Part shown: piece after piece, positions 54,441 through 64,000 of the stretch
Numbering within the stretch: position 1 is the stretch's first letter
How the letters are laid out: the number at the start of each line of letters is the position of its first letter
Assembly: GCF_026262505.1 (NCBI RefSeq)
Contig: NC_067204.1
Span: forward strand, 24,087,300 to 24,151,299
Origin: Trichomonas vaginalis G3
Taxonomy: Eukaryota; Parabasalia; Trichomonadida; Trichomonadidae
DNA: 64,000 bases
Reading direction: 5' to 3'
The notes under the pieces: model-generated
The model's database searches: none
What the model was told of the DNA's origin: nothing
The model's input: only the letters and a program-made list of their open reading frames with translations
Made by a program: the position numbers and the translations under genes

Positions 54441-57014
54441 TTAAAAACTCTTTTTGTTCATCTATTTCAATCTCTATGAAATCTGTTTCATCTGTTATGA
54501 ACAAAAGTTGCGATAGTTTGAAAGTCTAAACAACTCTGAAAAGCAAGTGCTTCATATCTGAAGACCTAAAGTTTGTTTGTGCTTTACCTTGTCCCGTATT
54601 CCGTTTGGGTCTGTACTTTGCAAATAGAACAACATTTTTATTCTCATAGAAATATGAAACTACATTCTGCTGCATATAGCGTCATGAAACAAATGAAGCG
54701 ACAGAAGAGCGCATGAACAGTAATACGAAAAACCCTCAACTTGTAACCATTGAAGGCACATGATTTAGTCATTGACGATGGAAAAACTAAAAAAAAGTCC
54801 GAATTGATTTCGATACTTTTAACACTTATGACCCCATTCATTACAATAAGTAAGTTCCTATCATAAATGATGAAACGTGCCATATATTAAATTCATAACA
54901 GTAGATGGCACTCTTAGTTGAATAGTACTGAATCGTTCTCATTGAGATATGTTAAAGAGCTTTATGCGATTGTGACGACAACATCTAAATAGCCTAAAGA
55001 ATTTTAGTCATGAATGAAAACAAATTTCTTGGCATTTCTGGTAGCGCAGTAATGATGTACAACCCTTTGACACATTAGAATATTATAACGAACATAAAGA
55101 TGAACTGAAAGGAAAGCGGGTGACACCGGAAGCCACAAGGACCACAAAGGAATAGCAAGGAATTACAAGGAATACAAGAATACAAGGACCTCAAGGCGAA
55201 ACGGTCTTGGATGGAAAAGGCAATGAAAGGACTGGAAAAACTGCTAAAATCATGGATATGGGACCTTATAAATACTGGTTTAACAGGCTGCTATCATATG
55301 GTAGTCTCTTACAATACCAAAGTCCGGAAAGATCAATGGCGCAGTACTTGGTCGTGAAGAACGCTTTAGATGACGGTTAAAATGCTTATGAACTTCTTTC
55401 AAATGGTTTCGGATACTCATTAAAAACTTTATCTGGTTGGATGCAAGAAACCAAGGAGTCAAATAAGATTACTGTAAGCACGTATAGCAACACATGCACG
55501 TACGGGATTGAGATACTTTACGCGAAAAGCACCAAAATACACTAAAGAAGCAAATGATATCTGCTCAAGTATGCAGAGATACAGCATGAAGATTGGTTAA
55601 AAGGTATTGACAAAATCTTTTAAAAAATCACACGTCATCTATTCGACTAACAAGAACTAAAGTATAGATTTTTTACCATAGTGCTATGGACGTACATGAT
55701 GGAACCAATAAGGGAACTTAACGTTAGATGCTAACGAATAACTAACCAGGAACTATTTAAAGCATTTTAAAGTCCTCTTGTAAAACCCGGTGCTCTAACA
55801 TTTAGGTCTTTGGTAGCAAAGGAGCATTGAAGTCAAGAGAATGCCAGAAACTCCAACAGAACTCTACAGAAGGAACGCTGAAACACAGAAACGTCCAGAG
55901 GAACCACCAAAACCCAACAGCTAATCGAAATATTGATTTCGAATATTCTTCCAGGTACTCTTTTCTCGTGTCCATACATTCAAGAAATACTGTAAGAAGG
56001 CAGACTTAGACTTTAGGAGATGATGAACAATTCTGGTTCTCTTTCGTTCCAGTTTCAAATAGGCAGAACATCTTGAGACAGATATGCTTAATGTATGACA
56101 ACATCTCTGATTCACAAGATATGATGACGACCATGACCCGAACACGGTTGAAGAAGAAGTTTTACAAACATCCATTAAGAAGGAAAGGTTTTAACAAAAG
56201 TCTCATATTGGACCACCAAAGATGGCGAAGTGGACGTTCTTCAACGAGCTGAAGAAAAATTACTTCTTCGGGAGGGGGTTAGCATGACTTGAAATAAATG
56301 AGGATAGTAAGAGAAATAGCCCGAAAAAGCAGATAAAAACAGTATTATAAACCTTCAGACACGAAATATCAACGGACTACCATGGATATTTAACACGAAA
56401 CTGAAGAATCGCTGAAGAAACGGGAAAAAAAAAAGACCCAATGAAAGAAGATATTAAATACATTCGTCGGCTAAAGGTTGATCGACATAAGCTGTCTGTA
56501 CAGTATTGAACGGGTAAGCACCGAAGCATTTAGTTATAACGATGAAATTTATGCCTCTACTTTCTCTGTTAAAGGTTTATTGAACCAGATTTACTTTGAG
56601 GAGTTAAGTCAAAGTAACGTTGAAGCATGCCCTATTAAAAGTATAAGCTGACAAGTTGACTCGAAGCAATGAACAAAGTTTTGAAATCTCATACACAACA
56701 TTCTCCATTATAAATGAACTTCAAGCTACCATTAGACAGTAAAGCCGACAAGAACCATACAATCAATAAATCCTTCACTTACTGTTAGAGAGACGACCAT
56801 AATATTCGAACTATAACCCGTTGGTTCAAGTGCACCATTAGAAAATTCCAAGTACCAGCGTAAAATACACTAAACTCCTTACAATAGTAAATGTATCGAA
56901 TTGAGTCATTGCCAGAAACTTTGGAAAACCATGAATACCATTCACCGAGACAGGAGCTGTGTATAAAGATGTAGAACTACTGAACAAAAGAGCAAAGGGA
57001 AGAAGCAGGAATAT
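54441..57014. pseudogene. Broken middle of Polinton B, with a fiber-like fragment
   Basis: Short frames only. Around 55,010-55,330 a start (MNENKFLGISGSAVMM) is followed by DNA rich in GGA-CCA-CAA and CAAGGAAT words, suggesting Gly-X-Y (collagen-like) repeats of a fiber. Other parts (Pro/Thr/Glu-rich near 55,840-55,920) are unassigned. Tens of breaks. Confidence 0.4.
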
Positions 57015-57271
57015 GAACAAAGGGTGGAACCTATAAAAATTTATGTCAATGATGGCTCAGGAGGTTCAAACATAAAGTATGCAGAAAGTTATAGAGTTTA
57101 TGCTCTCAAAGGTGAAAAGCCTTCATTTAAGAACAGCTATTCTAACGCATATCCTCAAAAGCTAACGGATGGGAAGTGGATGATATGAATGACAGCAAAA
57201 ATATTAACAGAAATGGCGACAGAGATGCATGGAATTTGTTTACCATCAGTCAATTGAAGGTTAAACTTTAA
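57015..57271 (+). pseudogene. Copy of the 86-aa Polinton-fragment gene, broken
   Basis: Matches 43216-43476 closely. It converges on the minus-strand ATPase copy, as in the 43.4-kb fragment. Confidence 0.5.
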
Positions 57272-58150
57272 AAACAATGTTGGTCGTTCCCATGGAATAT
57301 TTTTGACTTTAATGGTATTAGTCATGATATGAATCTCAAGGTATGAACGAGGAGAGATGAGAGACTTATATGCTTCCCAAATTTCTTCAAAAGGTAATGT
57401 TATACCTGACTGTTTCCAAATGAGTTCAATATCATAACGTGAGAAACCTTGAAAGATAACGAAGTCAGTTATGAGACGTTTTATGTTTAAAGCAAGAAAA
57501 CGCCATGTTTGCATAAGTATTGCTACAGTTAAATGGTAATGTCTGACTTTAGTTATGATGTTAGCTAATGGTGAGTCAGGCTTTGACACTAAACCTTTTC
57601 CGGCGAAGTCGTCACAAACGAGCAGAGTGTTTGAAGGATTTTTTGAAGGGGTATTTTGAAAGTTTTGACAGAATGTAGTTTGTAAGTCGTTTCATATCGT
57701 AAACTCCTGAGTACTGACGTAAGTGGTGTTTGTCAATAATTCTTTCCTTCTTCTGAAGTCTTTTGCATTCCTGACTGTATGAACTCTACAATAGCATAAT
57801 ATTTCTCTTACGTCGAATGTAACGTTGAAGAAATTCAATGAGTTCACTGTCTGGAACTTTAACGACAGATGCTTGAACTTTTACTCAAATGTTTTCGCTG
57901 TTGAGTCCATAGAGTCTGAAGTTGCTGATATAATGATTTGGTCATAGTAAGAGTCGTTTCCTAAACGCTCTGTTATGAGTATATGACGAATGAGGTTGAA
58001 TGTCTTACCTGAACCCATCTTTCCACAATAGAAATACACACCATTTGAACAGAACTCATAATCTTTGCTGAAAGGAAGAATAAGAGAAGAGTTAAGTTTG
58101 TCTGTAGTTTCATTCATGTCTTCATCTACGTCATGTATTAAATGCTTCAT
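57272..58150 (-). pseudogene. Packaging ATPase, minus-strand copy in Polinton B, broken
   Basis: Start ATG at 58,148-58,150 (MKHLIHDVDEDMNETTD), with the Walker A motif intact in the first part. Broken in a few places. It is divergent to the minor-capsid-like copy, with the same 16-base spacer as in Polinton A. Confidence 0.7.
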
Positions 58151-58166
58151 TTTATCTCCATTAAAA

Positions 58167-59042
58167 ATGCAAGTCAGAAATATTCAGAACATAGCACCGA
58201 GTCTAACTGACAAGAGTATAAAGATATACTATGACACGTTATGATGAAACCAACCAAAATTCAAGAAAGTCAGTATACTTATGAATATCCAAGACACTGG
58301 GTAGAGTATGTAGAGGTGAGAAAGCTATTGAAATAAGACAAGTTAGAAGTATTCCAGCAGGAAGAATATTATTGAAGAACTTTAATGTTTTGAGATATAA
58401 TGATGAAACAAAGAAGCAAGATAGTTTTCCTGTTGCTGTGTATGTGAACTTAGATACAGGAGATGACATGAAAGTTTTTAATACAAAGCTTCAAACGGTA
58501 GTGAGAGAACAACTTACTGCGGAAGGACATCCATTACCTTCAGAAGTTACCATAGCATATAATTTTGAAACAAACTCAATAGATTTTAAAGTCGTCTCTG
58601 CAAAGAAGTCAGGATTTACATTTAATGAAGCAGATGTATATTCGAATGAAAACTTCAAAGCTATTGCATGGTTAGATAATGACGATTGCTTTAAGAAAAT
58701 ATTTAAATACAGTGACTCAACGATGTCAATAGATGACCTTCGTGGAATGTTACCATCGACGTTTACAGTAAAGGTTCAGCAGGATTGCTTACAAGATTGT
58801 CAATTGGTGGTATTTGGTCTCGTGAGAACATTGTTATAAAATCCAGTATAAGTGAATTTGCTGAAGAATCTATATTATGTCTTTCAAACTACATGTATTC
58901 GCCGCCGAAGCATTATAGTATAACAAACTTTGTCAGTAAGTTTAACATAAGACTTGTCGAACCTTCTTCAATGAAAGATGTTGTGCTACCTAAAGACGGA
59001 AAGGATGGACTCATTATTGAGATGATTTTAATAGCATATTAA
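58167..59042 (+). pseudogene. Minor-capsid-like gene, plus-strand copy, broken
   Basis: Counterpart of 25501-26382 in opposite orientation, starting at ATG 58,167 and ending with a TAA directly followed by the ATG of the 74-aa gene. A few breaks. Confidence 0.65.
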
Positions 59043-59267
59043 ATGAGCTTGTTCTTAAAGGTCGTTCATGATGAAATAACTGTTGTAGAAGATGTTAGCA
59101 ATTGTTCAGACATTTTGAAGCGTATAGATGATATAAGAAAGAAGTTAGATAGACCGCAAAGCGGTGAGGGCGAAGCCCGTGAGAACACTTATGTTTCATT
59201 GACTTTCTCCAGTAACGAGAACTTTTATGAGATAATATTGAAGAGAGATGATTTTAATATGGGGTAA
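59043..59267 (+). CDS. Polinton small capsid-block protein, second whole copy (74 aa)
   Basis: Looks whole and near-identical to 25276-25500. It starts directly after the stop of the preceding gene and stops directly before the next ATG. It contains the same in-frame double hairpin (59,153-59,178). Confidence 0.6.
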   Translation: MSLFLKVVHDEITVVEDVSNCSDILKRIDDIRKKLDRPQSGEGEARENTYVSLTFSSNENFYEIILKRDDFNMG

Positions 59268-59795
59268 ATGGTAGCTTGGGCAGTTTTAGGCGCAATGGGA
59301 ACAAAAGCATTAGCATTTGGAGTAAAAGCACTTGGAGCTTATGACGCAGTAAATAAAATGAGTGGAGGAAGGGTTTCGAAGACATTAGATGCAAATAAAG
59401 GAAAGATTGGAGGCTGGATTGCAAAGAAGTTAAGATTAAATAAAATAGGGCTCATAAATAAAGCATCCAATTTGGTTGCGACTGAGTCAGAAAATGCTTT
59501 AGGAAAGGACGATGAGTTTGCAAAACACGCAAAAGACTTTAATGACCAGATGAAAGGTGAAACAATGCATTTAAATAGAGTCGATGGAACTAAAGAAAAT
59601 GTTTCTTCTCCACCAGTAGTTCTTCCGTATGGTCCCTATGGAATGTATGGAAACCCTTACGAAAGACCATTTGACCCATTGACTGGTGGAAGTAACTGGT
59701 ATCATTATGGACGAAGAAGAAAGACAGTCAAGTTGGAGACAGACGTGAAGAAAGCAACTAAAAAGAAACCAAGGAAGAGAGTTATAAAGCAATGA
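59268..59795 (+). CDS. Polinton virion-associated protein candidate, second whole copy (175 aa)
   Basis: Whole frame nearly identical to 24748-25275, with a few conservative differences (WAVLGAMGTKALAFGVKALG at the start, KKATKKKPRKRVIKQ at the end). Conservation of length and of the basic tail in two separate copies suggests the protein was under selection until recently. Confidence 0.65.
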   Translation: MVAWAVLGAMGTKALAFGVKALGAYDAVNKMSGGRVSKTLDANKGKIGGWIAKKLRLNKIGLINKASNLVATESENALGKDDEFAKHAKDFNDQMKGETMHLNRVDGTKENVSSPPVVLPYGPYGMYGNPYERPFDPLTGGSNWYHYGRRRKTVKLETDVKKATKKKPRKRVIKQ

Positions 59796-59803
59796 ATTCA
59801 ACA

Positions 59804-59881
59804 GACCCAAAGGGTCAGAGCCGCTTTGCGGCTAGGGTGAAAAAACAGGTGAAAAAAGAGGTGAAATCTCACCACTTCACC
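59804..59881. terminator. Hairpins and GGTGA palindrome between convergent Polinton genes
   Basis: Two mini-hairpins (GACCCAAAGGGTC at 59,804-59,816 and GCCGCTTTGCGGC at 59,820-59,832) are followed by AGGTGAAATCTCACCACTTC. They lie between the 175-aa gene and the convergent 144-aa gene. Confidence 0.5.
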
Positions 59882-59982
59882 TAAATTTATTTTTGCGCTA
59901 TGTTTTCATACGTGTGGGGTGGTGATATCATTAATTTTTAAGTTTATTTTTATATAAATGACAAAACAAAAATATAACATAT

Positions 59983-60417
59983 CTACTCAACAGGAATGAG
60001 ACCCTTACTGACTATGTATTCGTTTAATGCTTGATGAAAACAATGGTACATATTATCGTATGGGTATACACAGCGTCTGTTTCCATCGTCGTCGTATATG
60101 TAGAGCTCAAATCCAGTCCAACCTTCTTTTGTACAATATGTAGCTTTATTTAAGTATGCATTTATGTAGATAAGGCAATTTTCTTCATCGCTCCAGAAAT
60201 AATTTTTATTCTTTGTTGAAATAGTTTTCGTTCCTCTGCGACCATAAGGAATGTATGCAATGAACTTTGCGTCATAAGGGATTGTAATATATTCAGGGTT
60301 TCTTTCATCGTCAATGGGTCTGTCTTTGTTAAAATGCATGTTTCTCAGTTTTACTTGAGTTTTGAATAGTTCACGGAAACGTTCTGGGAAAGAGTCATAG
60401 TAAATGTAGTCGGACAT
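59983..60417 (-). CDS. Polinton right-end conserved protein, second copy (144 aa)
   Basis: Whole frame with its ATG at 60,415-60,417, near-identical to 40512-40946. Same position just inside the right terminal repeat. Function unknown. Confidence 0.65.
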   Translation of the reverse strand: MSDYIYYDSFPERFRELFKTQVKLRNMHFNKDRPIDDERNPEYITIPYDAKFIAYIPYGRRGTKTISTKNKNYFWSDEENCLIYINAYLNKATYCTKEGWTGFELYIYDDDGNRRCVYPYDNMYHCFHQALNEYIVSKGLIPVE

Positions 60418-60532
60418 GTCTTTGTAATGAAATAAAAAATTTAAAAAAAATAAAAATAAGGTTATTTTTTATTTAGTGAGGACGGTAGTGAAGTCGTTAG
60501 TGAAATCATTAGTGAAGTCGTTTATGTGTCAG

Positions 60533-60674
60533 ATAGTTTTGTAAATATTTAAGGTTAAGTTGGTGTTATGGTTGTGTTGTAAAATATACGTTACTGGTTT
60601 CGTAAAGTGTCAAAACCGCTAAGTGGTGTACGGAGGCGCGCAGTGCCGCTGTACACGACTTAGGGATACTAACT
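60533..60674. repeat. Right terminal inverted repeat of Polinton B
   Basis: Same as 41061-41201 with a few base differences (for example GTGCCGCTGTACACGAC against GTGCCACAGTACACGAC). Confidence 0.85.
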
Positions 60675-62800
60675 GTCAAAATGTCATGTTGTCTCATTTT
60701 TTCAGAGAAGTTAAATTACCTGGTGACCTGGTGACCTCATCAGTTATTCAAAAATAAATAATTATTGAATAACCTAAAAACATTAACGTAAACATTAACG
60801 ATAAAAATTTATTTCCGACACTGTTGTCAAAATGTCATGTTGTCTCATTTTTTCAGAGAAGTTAAATTACCTGGTGACCTGGTGACCCGGTGACCTCATC
60901 AGTTATTCAAAAATAAATAATTATTGAATAACCTAAAAACATTAACGTAAACATTAACGATAAAAATTTATTTCCGACACTGTTGTCAAAATGTCATGTT
61001 GTCTCATTTTTCAGAGAAGTTAAATTACCTGGTGACCTGGTGACCTCATCAGTTATTCAAAAATAAATAATTATTGAATAACCTAAAAACATTAACGTAA
61101 ACATTAACGATAAAAATTTATTTCCGACACTGTTGTCAAAATGTCATGTTGTCTCATTTTTTCAGAGAAGTTAAATTACCTGGTGACCTGGTGACCCGGT
61201 GACCTCATCAGTTATTCAAAAATAAATAATTATTGAATAACCTAAAAACATTAACGTAAACATTAACGATAAAAATTTATTTCCGACACTGTTGTCAAAA
61301 TGTCATGTTGTCTCATTTTTTCAGAGAAGTTAAATTACCTGGTGACCTGGTGACCCGGTGACCTCATCAGTTATTCAAAAATAAATAATTATTGAATAAC
61401 CTAAAAACATTAACGTAAACATTAACGATAAAAATTTATTTCCGACACTGTTGTCAAAATGTCATGTTGTCTCATTTTTTCAGAGAAGTTAAATTACCTG
61501 GTGACCCGGTGACCTCATCAGTTATTCAAAAATAAATAATTATTGAATAACCTAAAAACATTAACGTAAACATTAACGATAAAAATTTATTTCCGACACT
61601 GTTGTCAAAATGTCATGTTGTCTCATTTTTTCAGAGAAGTTAAATTACCTGGTGACCTGGTGACCCGGTGACCTCATCAGTTATTCAAAAATAAATAATT
61701 ATTGAATAACCTAAAAACATTAACGTAAACATTAACGATAAAAATTTATTTCCGACACTGTTGTCAAAATGTCATGTTGTCTCATTTTTTCAGAGAAGTT
61801 AAATTACCTGGTGACCCGGTGACCTCATCAGTTATTCAAAAATAAATAATTATTGAATAACCTAAAAACATTAACGTAAACATTAACGATAAAAATTTAT
61901 TTCCGACACTGTTGTCAAAATGTCATGTTGTCTCATTTTTTCAGAGAAGTTAAATTACCTGGTGACCTGGTGACCCGGTGACCTCATCAGTTATTCAAAA
62001 ATAAATAATTATTGAATAACCTAAAAACATTAACGTAAACATTAACGATAAAAATTTATTTCCGACACTGTTGTCAAAATGTCATGTTGTCTCATTTTTT
62101 CAGAGAAGTTAAATTACCTGGTGACCCGGTGACCTCATCAGTTATTCAAAAATAAATAATTATTGAATAACCTAAAAACATTAACGTAAACATTAACGAT
62201 AAAAATTTATTTCCGACACTGTTGTCAAAATGTCATGTTGTCTCATTTTTTCAGAGAAGTTAAATTACCTGGTGACCTGGTGACCCGGTGACCTCATCAG
62301 TTATTCAAAAATAAATAATTATTGAATAACCTAAAAACATTAACGTAAACATTAACGATAAAAATTTATTTCCGACACTGTTGTCAAAATGTCATGTTGT
62401 CTCATTTTTCAGAGAAGTTAAATTACCTGGTGACCTGGTGACCTCATCAGTTATTCAAAAATAAATAATTATTGAATAACCTAAAAACATTAACGTAAAC
62501 ATTAACGATAAAAATTTATTTCCGACACTGTTGTCAAAATGTCATGTTGTCTCATTTTTTCAGAGAAGTTAAATTACCTGGTGACCCGGTGACCTCATCA
62601 GTTATTCAAAAATAAATAATTATTGAATAACCTAAAAACATTAACGTAAACATTAACGATAAAAATTTATTTCCGACACTGTTGTCAAAATGTCATGTTG
62701 TCTCATTTTTTCAGAGAAGTTAAATTACCTGGTGACCTGGTGACCCGGTGACCTCATCAGTTATTCAAAAATAAATAATTATTGAATAACCTAAAAACAT
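60675..62800. repeat. Tandem array of 14 units, 151-159 bp
   Basis: GTCAAAATGTCATGTTGTC recurs 14 times, first at 60,675, 60,826 and 60,985. Unit length varies because an 8-base CTGGTGAC/CCGGTGAC word is present two or three times. Each unit also has a hairpin (GTTATTCAA pairing with TTGAATAAC) and the doubled word AACATTAACG. It begins exactly at the outer tip of Polinton B. A diverged lone copy lies at 63,591-63,735 beyond the KilA-N gene. Confidence 0.9.
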
Positions 62801-62850
62801 TAATGATGAAATATATTTCTGGTCGTTAATGACAAAAATAAATGGTTCAT

Positions 62851-63528
62851 TTACTCACAATATTTTTGTACAAAACGACCCCAAACTTTTAACTTCTTTT
62901 CTGCAGTTTCTAATGCTATCTTAGCGAGTTCATATTCTCTAAATTCTCTCTTTAAATCTTCTTGTTCCCATTGGTCTAGTTCGTATGAAGAATCTCTATA
63001 ACCATAACATATCTCACGTTCATGTTCTAATTGTTTTTCACACATTTTTCTAACTTCTTCTTCAAACAAATGTTTAGCATTCACTACTGTATCTTCGAGT
63101 TCTTCTTCATCTAATTTCTCATGAACTTTCTTGTCTATGGAGTCCATAATATCTTTGACATAAAATGCATACTTTACAGAGCACCATTCAGCAACAAAAT
63201 GAACGAGGTCAGGATGTATGTAAATACCTTTGAATTCATTTATAACACCCTTAGTAAGCTCATAAAATGCTTGTTTTGAGGTCGAGCCACTTTTGGCTTG
63301 ACCGTATTCGTTCATCCAAAACTCAAGAATTTCCTGCATTTTAGTACTATTGAGAAATCTGTTTAAATGGTTTAACTTTCCCGCTTCTCTTGCCATCTTT
63401 GTTGCATTAATGTAACCATCCTTGTCTCTACGTAAGACTTCAATACCATTATAAGTGCCTTTTGTGAATGTTTCGCCATTAGATTTGTTCGTGAATGTTT
63501 TTGCTTCGACTGACATTTCTTCTTTCAT
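62851..63528 (-). CDS. KilA-N domain protein (225 aa) of a virus-like element
   Basis: Whole frame from the ATG at 63,526-63,528. Residues about 10-115 match the KilA-N DNA-binding domain: TKGTYNGIEVLRRDKDGYIN, then ATKMAREAG, and later GIYIHPDLVHFVAEWCSVKY. The C-terminal third is an acidic coiled coil. KilA-N proteins are common in large DNA viruses, phages and Polinton-like elements and bind DNA. It is flanked on both sides by copies of the 151-159-bp repeat, which may supply its promoter. It probably belongs to a third element that continues beyond the window. Confidence 0.8.
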   Translation of the reverse strand: MKEEMSVEAKTFTNKSNGETFTKGTYNGIEVLRRDKDGYINATKMAREAGKLNHLNRFLNSTKMQEILEFWMNEYGQAKSGSTSKQAFYELTKGVINEFKGIYIHPDLVHFVAEWCSVKYAFYVKDIMDSIDKKVHEKLDEEELEDTVVNAKHLFEEEVRKMCEKQLEHEREICYGYRDSSYELDQWEQEDLKREFREYELAKIALETAEKKLKVWGRFVQKYCE

Positions 63529-63590
63529 ACAAAATAAAAAATAAAAATAATTTTAAAACCAACTTTATTTTTGCATCAAATTTCCAGCCG

Positions 63591-63735
63591 TGTTGTCAAA
63601 ATGTCATGTTGTCATCATTTTTCAGAGAAGTTAAATAACCGAGTGACACATGGTGACGTAGTGACACCTTCAGTTCTTCAAAAATAATTAATTATTGAAT
63701 AACCTAAAATCATTAATGATGAAATATATTTCTGC
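63591..63735. repeat. Diverged lone copy of the 151-159-bp unit
   Basis: Starts GTCAAAATGTCATGTTGTCA and carries the GTGACA words and the ATTATTGAATAACCT end of the unit, with many differences. Confidence 0.7.
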
Positions 63736-63784
63736 AGTTCATCCCCTACTTCATTACCTAATTAATTACAGACATAAAATATAT

Positions 63785-64000
63785 TTAGTTCATTCGGTAC
63801 CATGCAAATATAGTCATAAATGGTGGCATGTAATCTTTACCCAAGCCTGTTGGATTTGTTGTGAAAGTGTGTGAATGATTTCCTGCGGTTCCACAGAAAA
63901 TACCCGCGCCTGAATCTACTGGGTCACTTGAAATATCATATCGATCCATTCCCTGTCTATCCGAACCTGCTGCAAGATTTCTATAACCTCTTTTTGTTAT
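63785..64000 (-). CDS. Fiber-like protein, C-terminal end with tail-collar-type motif (cut by window edge)
   Basis: The minus-strand frame is open from the window edge to a TAA at 63,785-63,787 (71 codons seen). It contains GIFCGTAGNHSHTF and ends YMPPFMTIFAWYRMN. The NHSHT and PPF/PPY arrangement is the signature of phage tail-collar fibers. It is related to the broken region at 27,182-27,864. Probably a receptor-binding fiber of the same or a third Polinton-like element. Confidence 0.65.
   Translation of the reverse strand: MTKRGYRNLAAGSDRQGMDRYDISSDPVDSGAGIFCGTAGNHSHTFTTNPTGLGKDYMPPFMTIFAWYRMN

Larger units (their letters stand above)
48065..60674 (+). mobile_element. Polinton (Maverick) B, about 12.6 kb, composite, broken, with inverted gene block
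   Basis: Bounded by the same terminal inverted repeats as A (48,065-48,206 and about 60,533-60,674). From the left: copy of the left-end small gene, nested insertion (48,519-50,164), capsid block and ATPase, a 25-base gap, a very broken middle (52,885-57,270), then the ATPase and capsid block again in the opposite orientation, and the right-end 144-aa gene. Flanks are GGCATT on the left and GTCAAA on the right, so no target duplication joins the ends. No integrase or polymerase is seen in it. Tens of breaks in the middle; the right 1.4 kb looks nearly whole. Confidence 0.8.

Noticed and set aside
60675-62800. CRISPR array
   Set aside because: Units are tandem with no unique spacers, unit length varies only by an internal 8-base word, and the setting is eukaryotic.

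Overview
The window looks like nuclear DNA of a parabasalid protist, most likely a Tritrichomonas or Trichomonas relative. The reasons are very high A+T, intronless genes, ankyrin proteins with the trichomonad-style repeat (cores such as LISHGANVN), a BTB-like/coiled-coil/ankyrin family, a large coiled-coil protein, and big Polinton (Maverick) elements. The species cannot be fixed from the sequence alone. No rRNA gene or CRISPR array was seen.

Host part (1 to about 22.3 kb). The left edge carries the 3' end of one ankyrin gene and a complete ankyrin gene. Next come a decayed membrane-protein gene, a long A+T-rich stretch with three unlabelled terminal-inverted-repeat elements (5371-5604, 5932-6581, 10312-11360), and a 1033-aa coiled-coil gene. 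Two divergent gene pairs follow (ankyrin on minus, BTB-like on plus). They are a local duplication, and parts of the two copies look freshly homogenised. Then come a small basic protein gene, a 132-bp hairpin-rich tandem array, a 1.26-kb foldback element and a helical-repeat protein gene.

Element part (22.3 to 64 kb). Polinton A runs 22,342-41,201, with terminal inverted repeats of about 140 bp. It carries a packed capsid/packaging block, an A32-type packaging ATPase, a tail-collar-like fiber, an integrase, a protein-primed DNA polymerase B, a major capsid protein and several small genes. A further Polinton piece follows (41.4-43.6 kb). A second copy of the host flank plus the left end of A (43.6-52.86 kb) then runs into a 25-base gap of Ns. 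Polinton B (48,065-60,674) holds the capsid/packaging block twice in opposite orientations. It is followed by a 14-copy tandem array and part of another element with a KilA-N gene and a fiber gene cut by the window edge. A and B both look composite and broken, with tens of breaks in the worst stretches, while several small genes in them still look whole. Large parts (about 27.2-36.2, 43.6-52.9 and 52.9-57.3 kb) are rich in small insertions and deletions, so some decay may be assembly noise.

The most notable signals are: stop-to-start TAAATG gene junctions in the capsid block; two classes of intergenic palindrome sharing an AGATCT centre; a small double-hairpin G+C-rich motif found between genes and inside one gene; gene-conversion-like tracts in the host ankyrin/BTB pair; and composite Polinton ends without matching target duplications.
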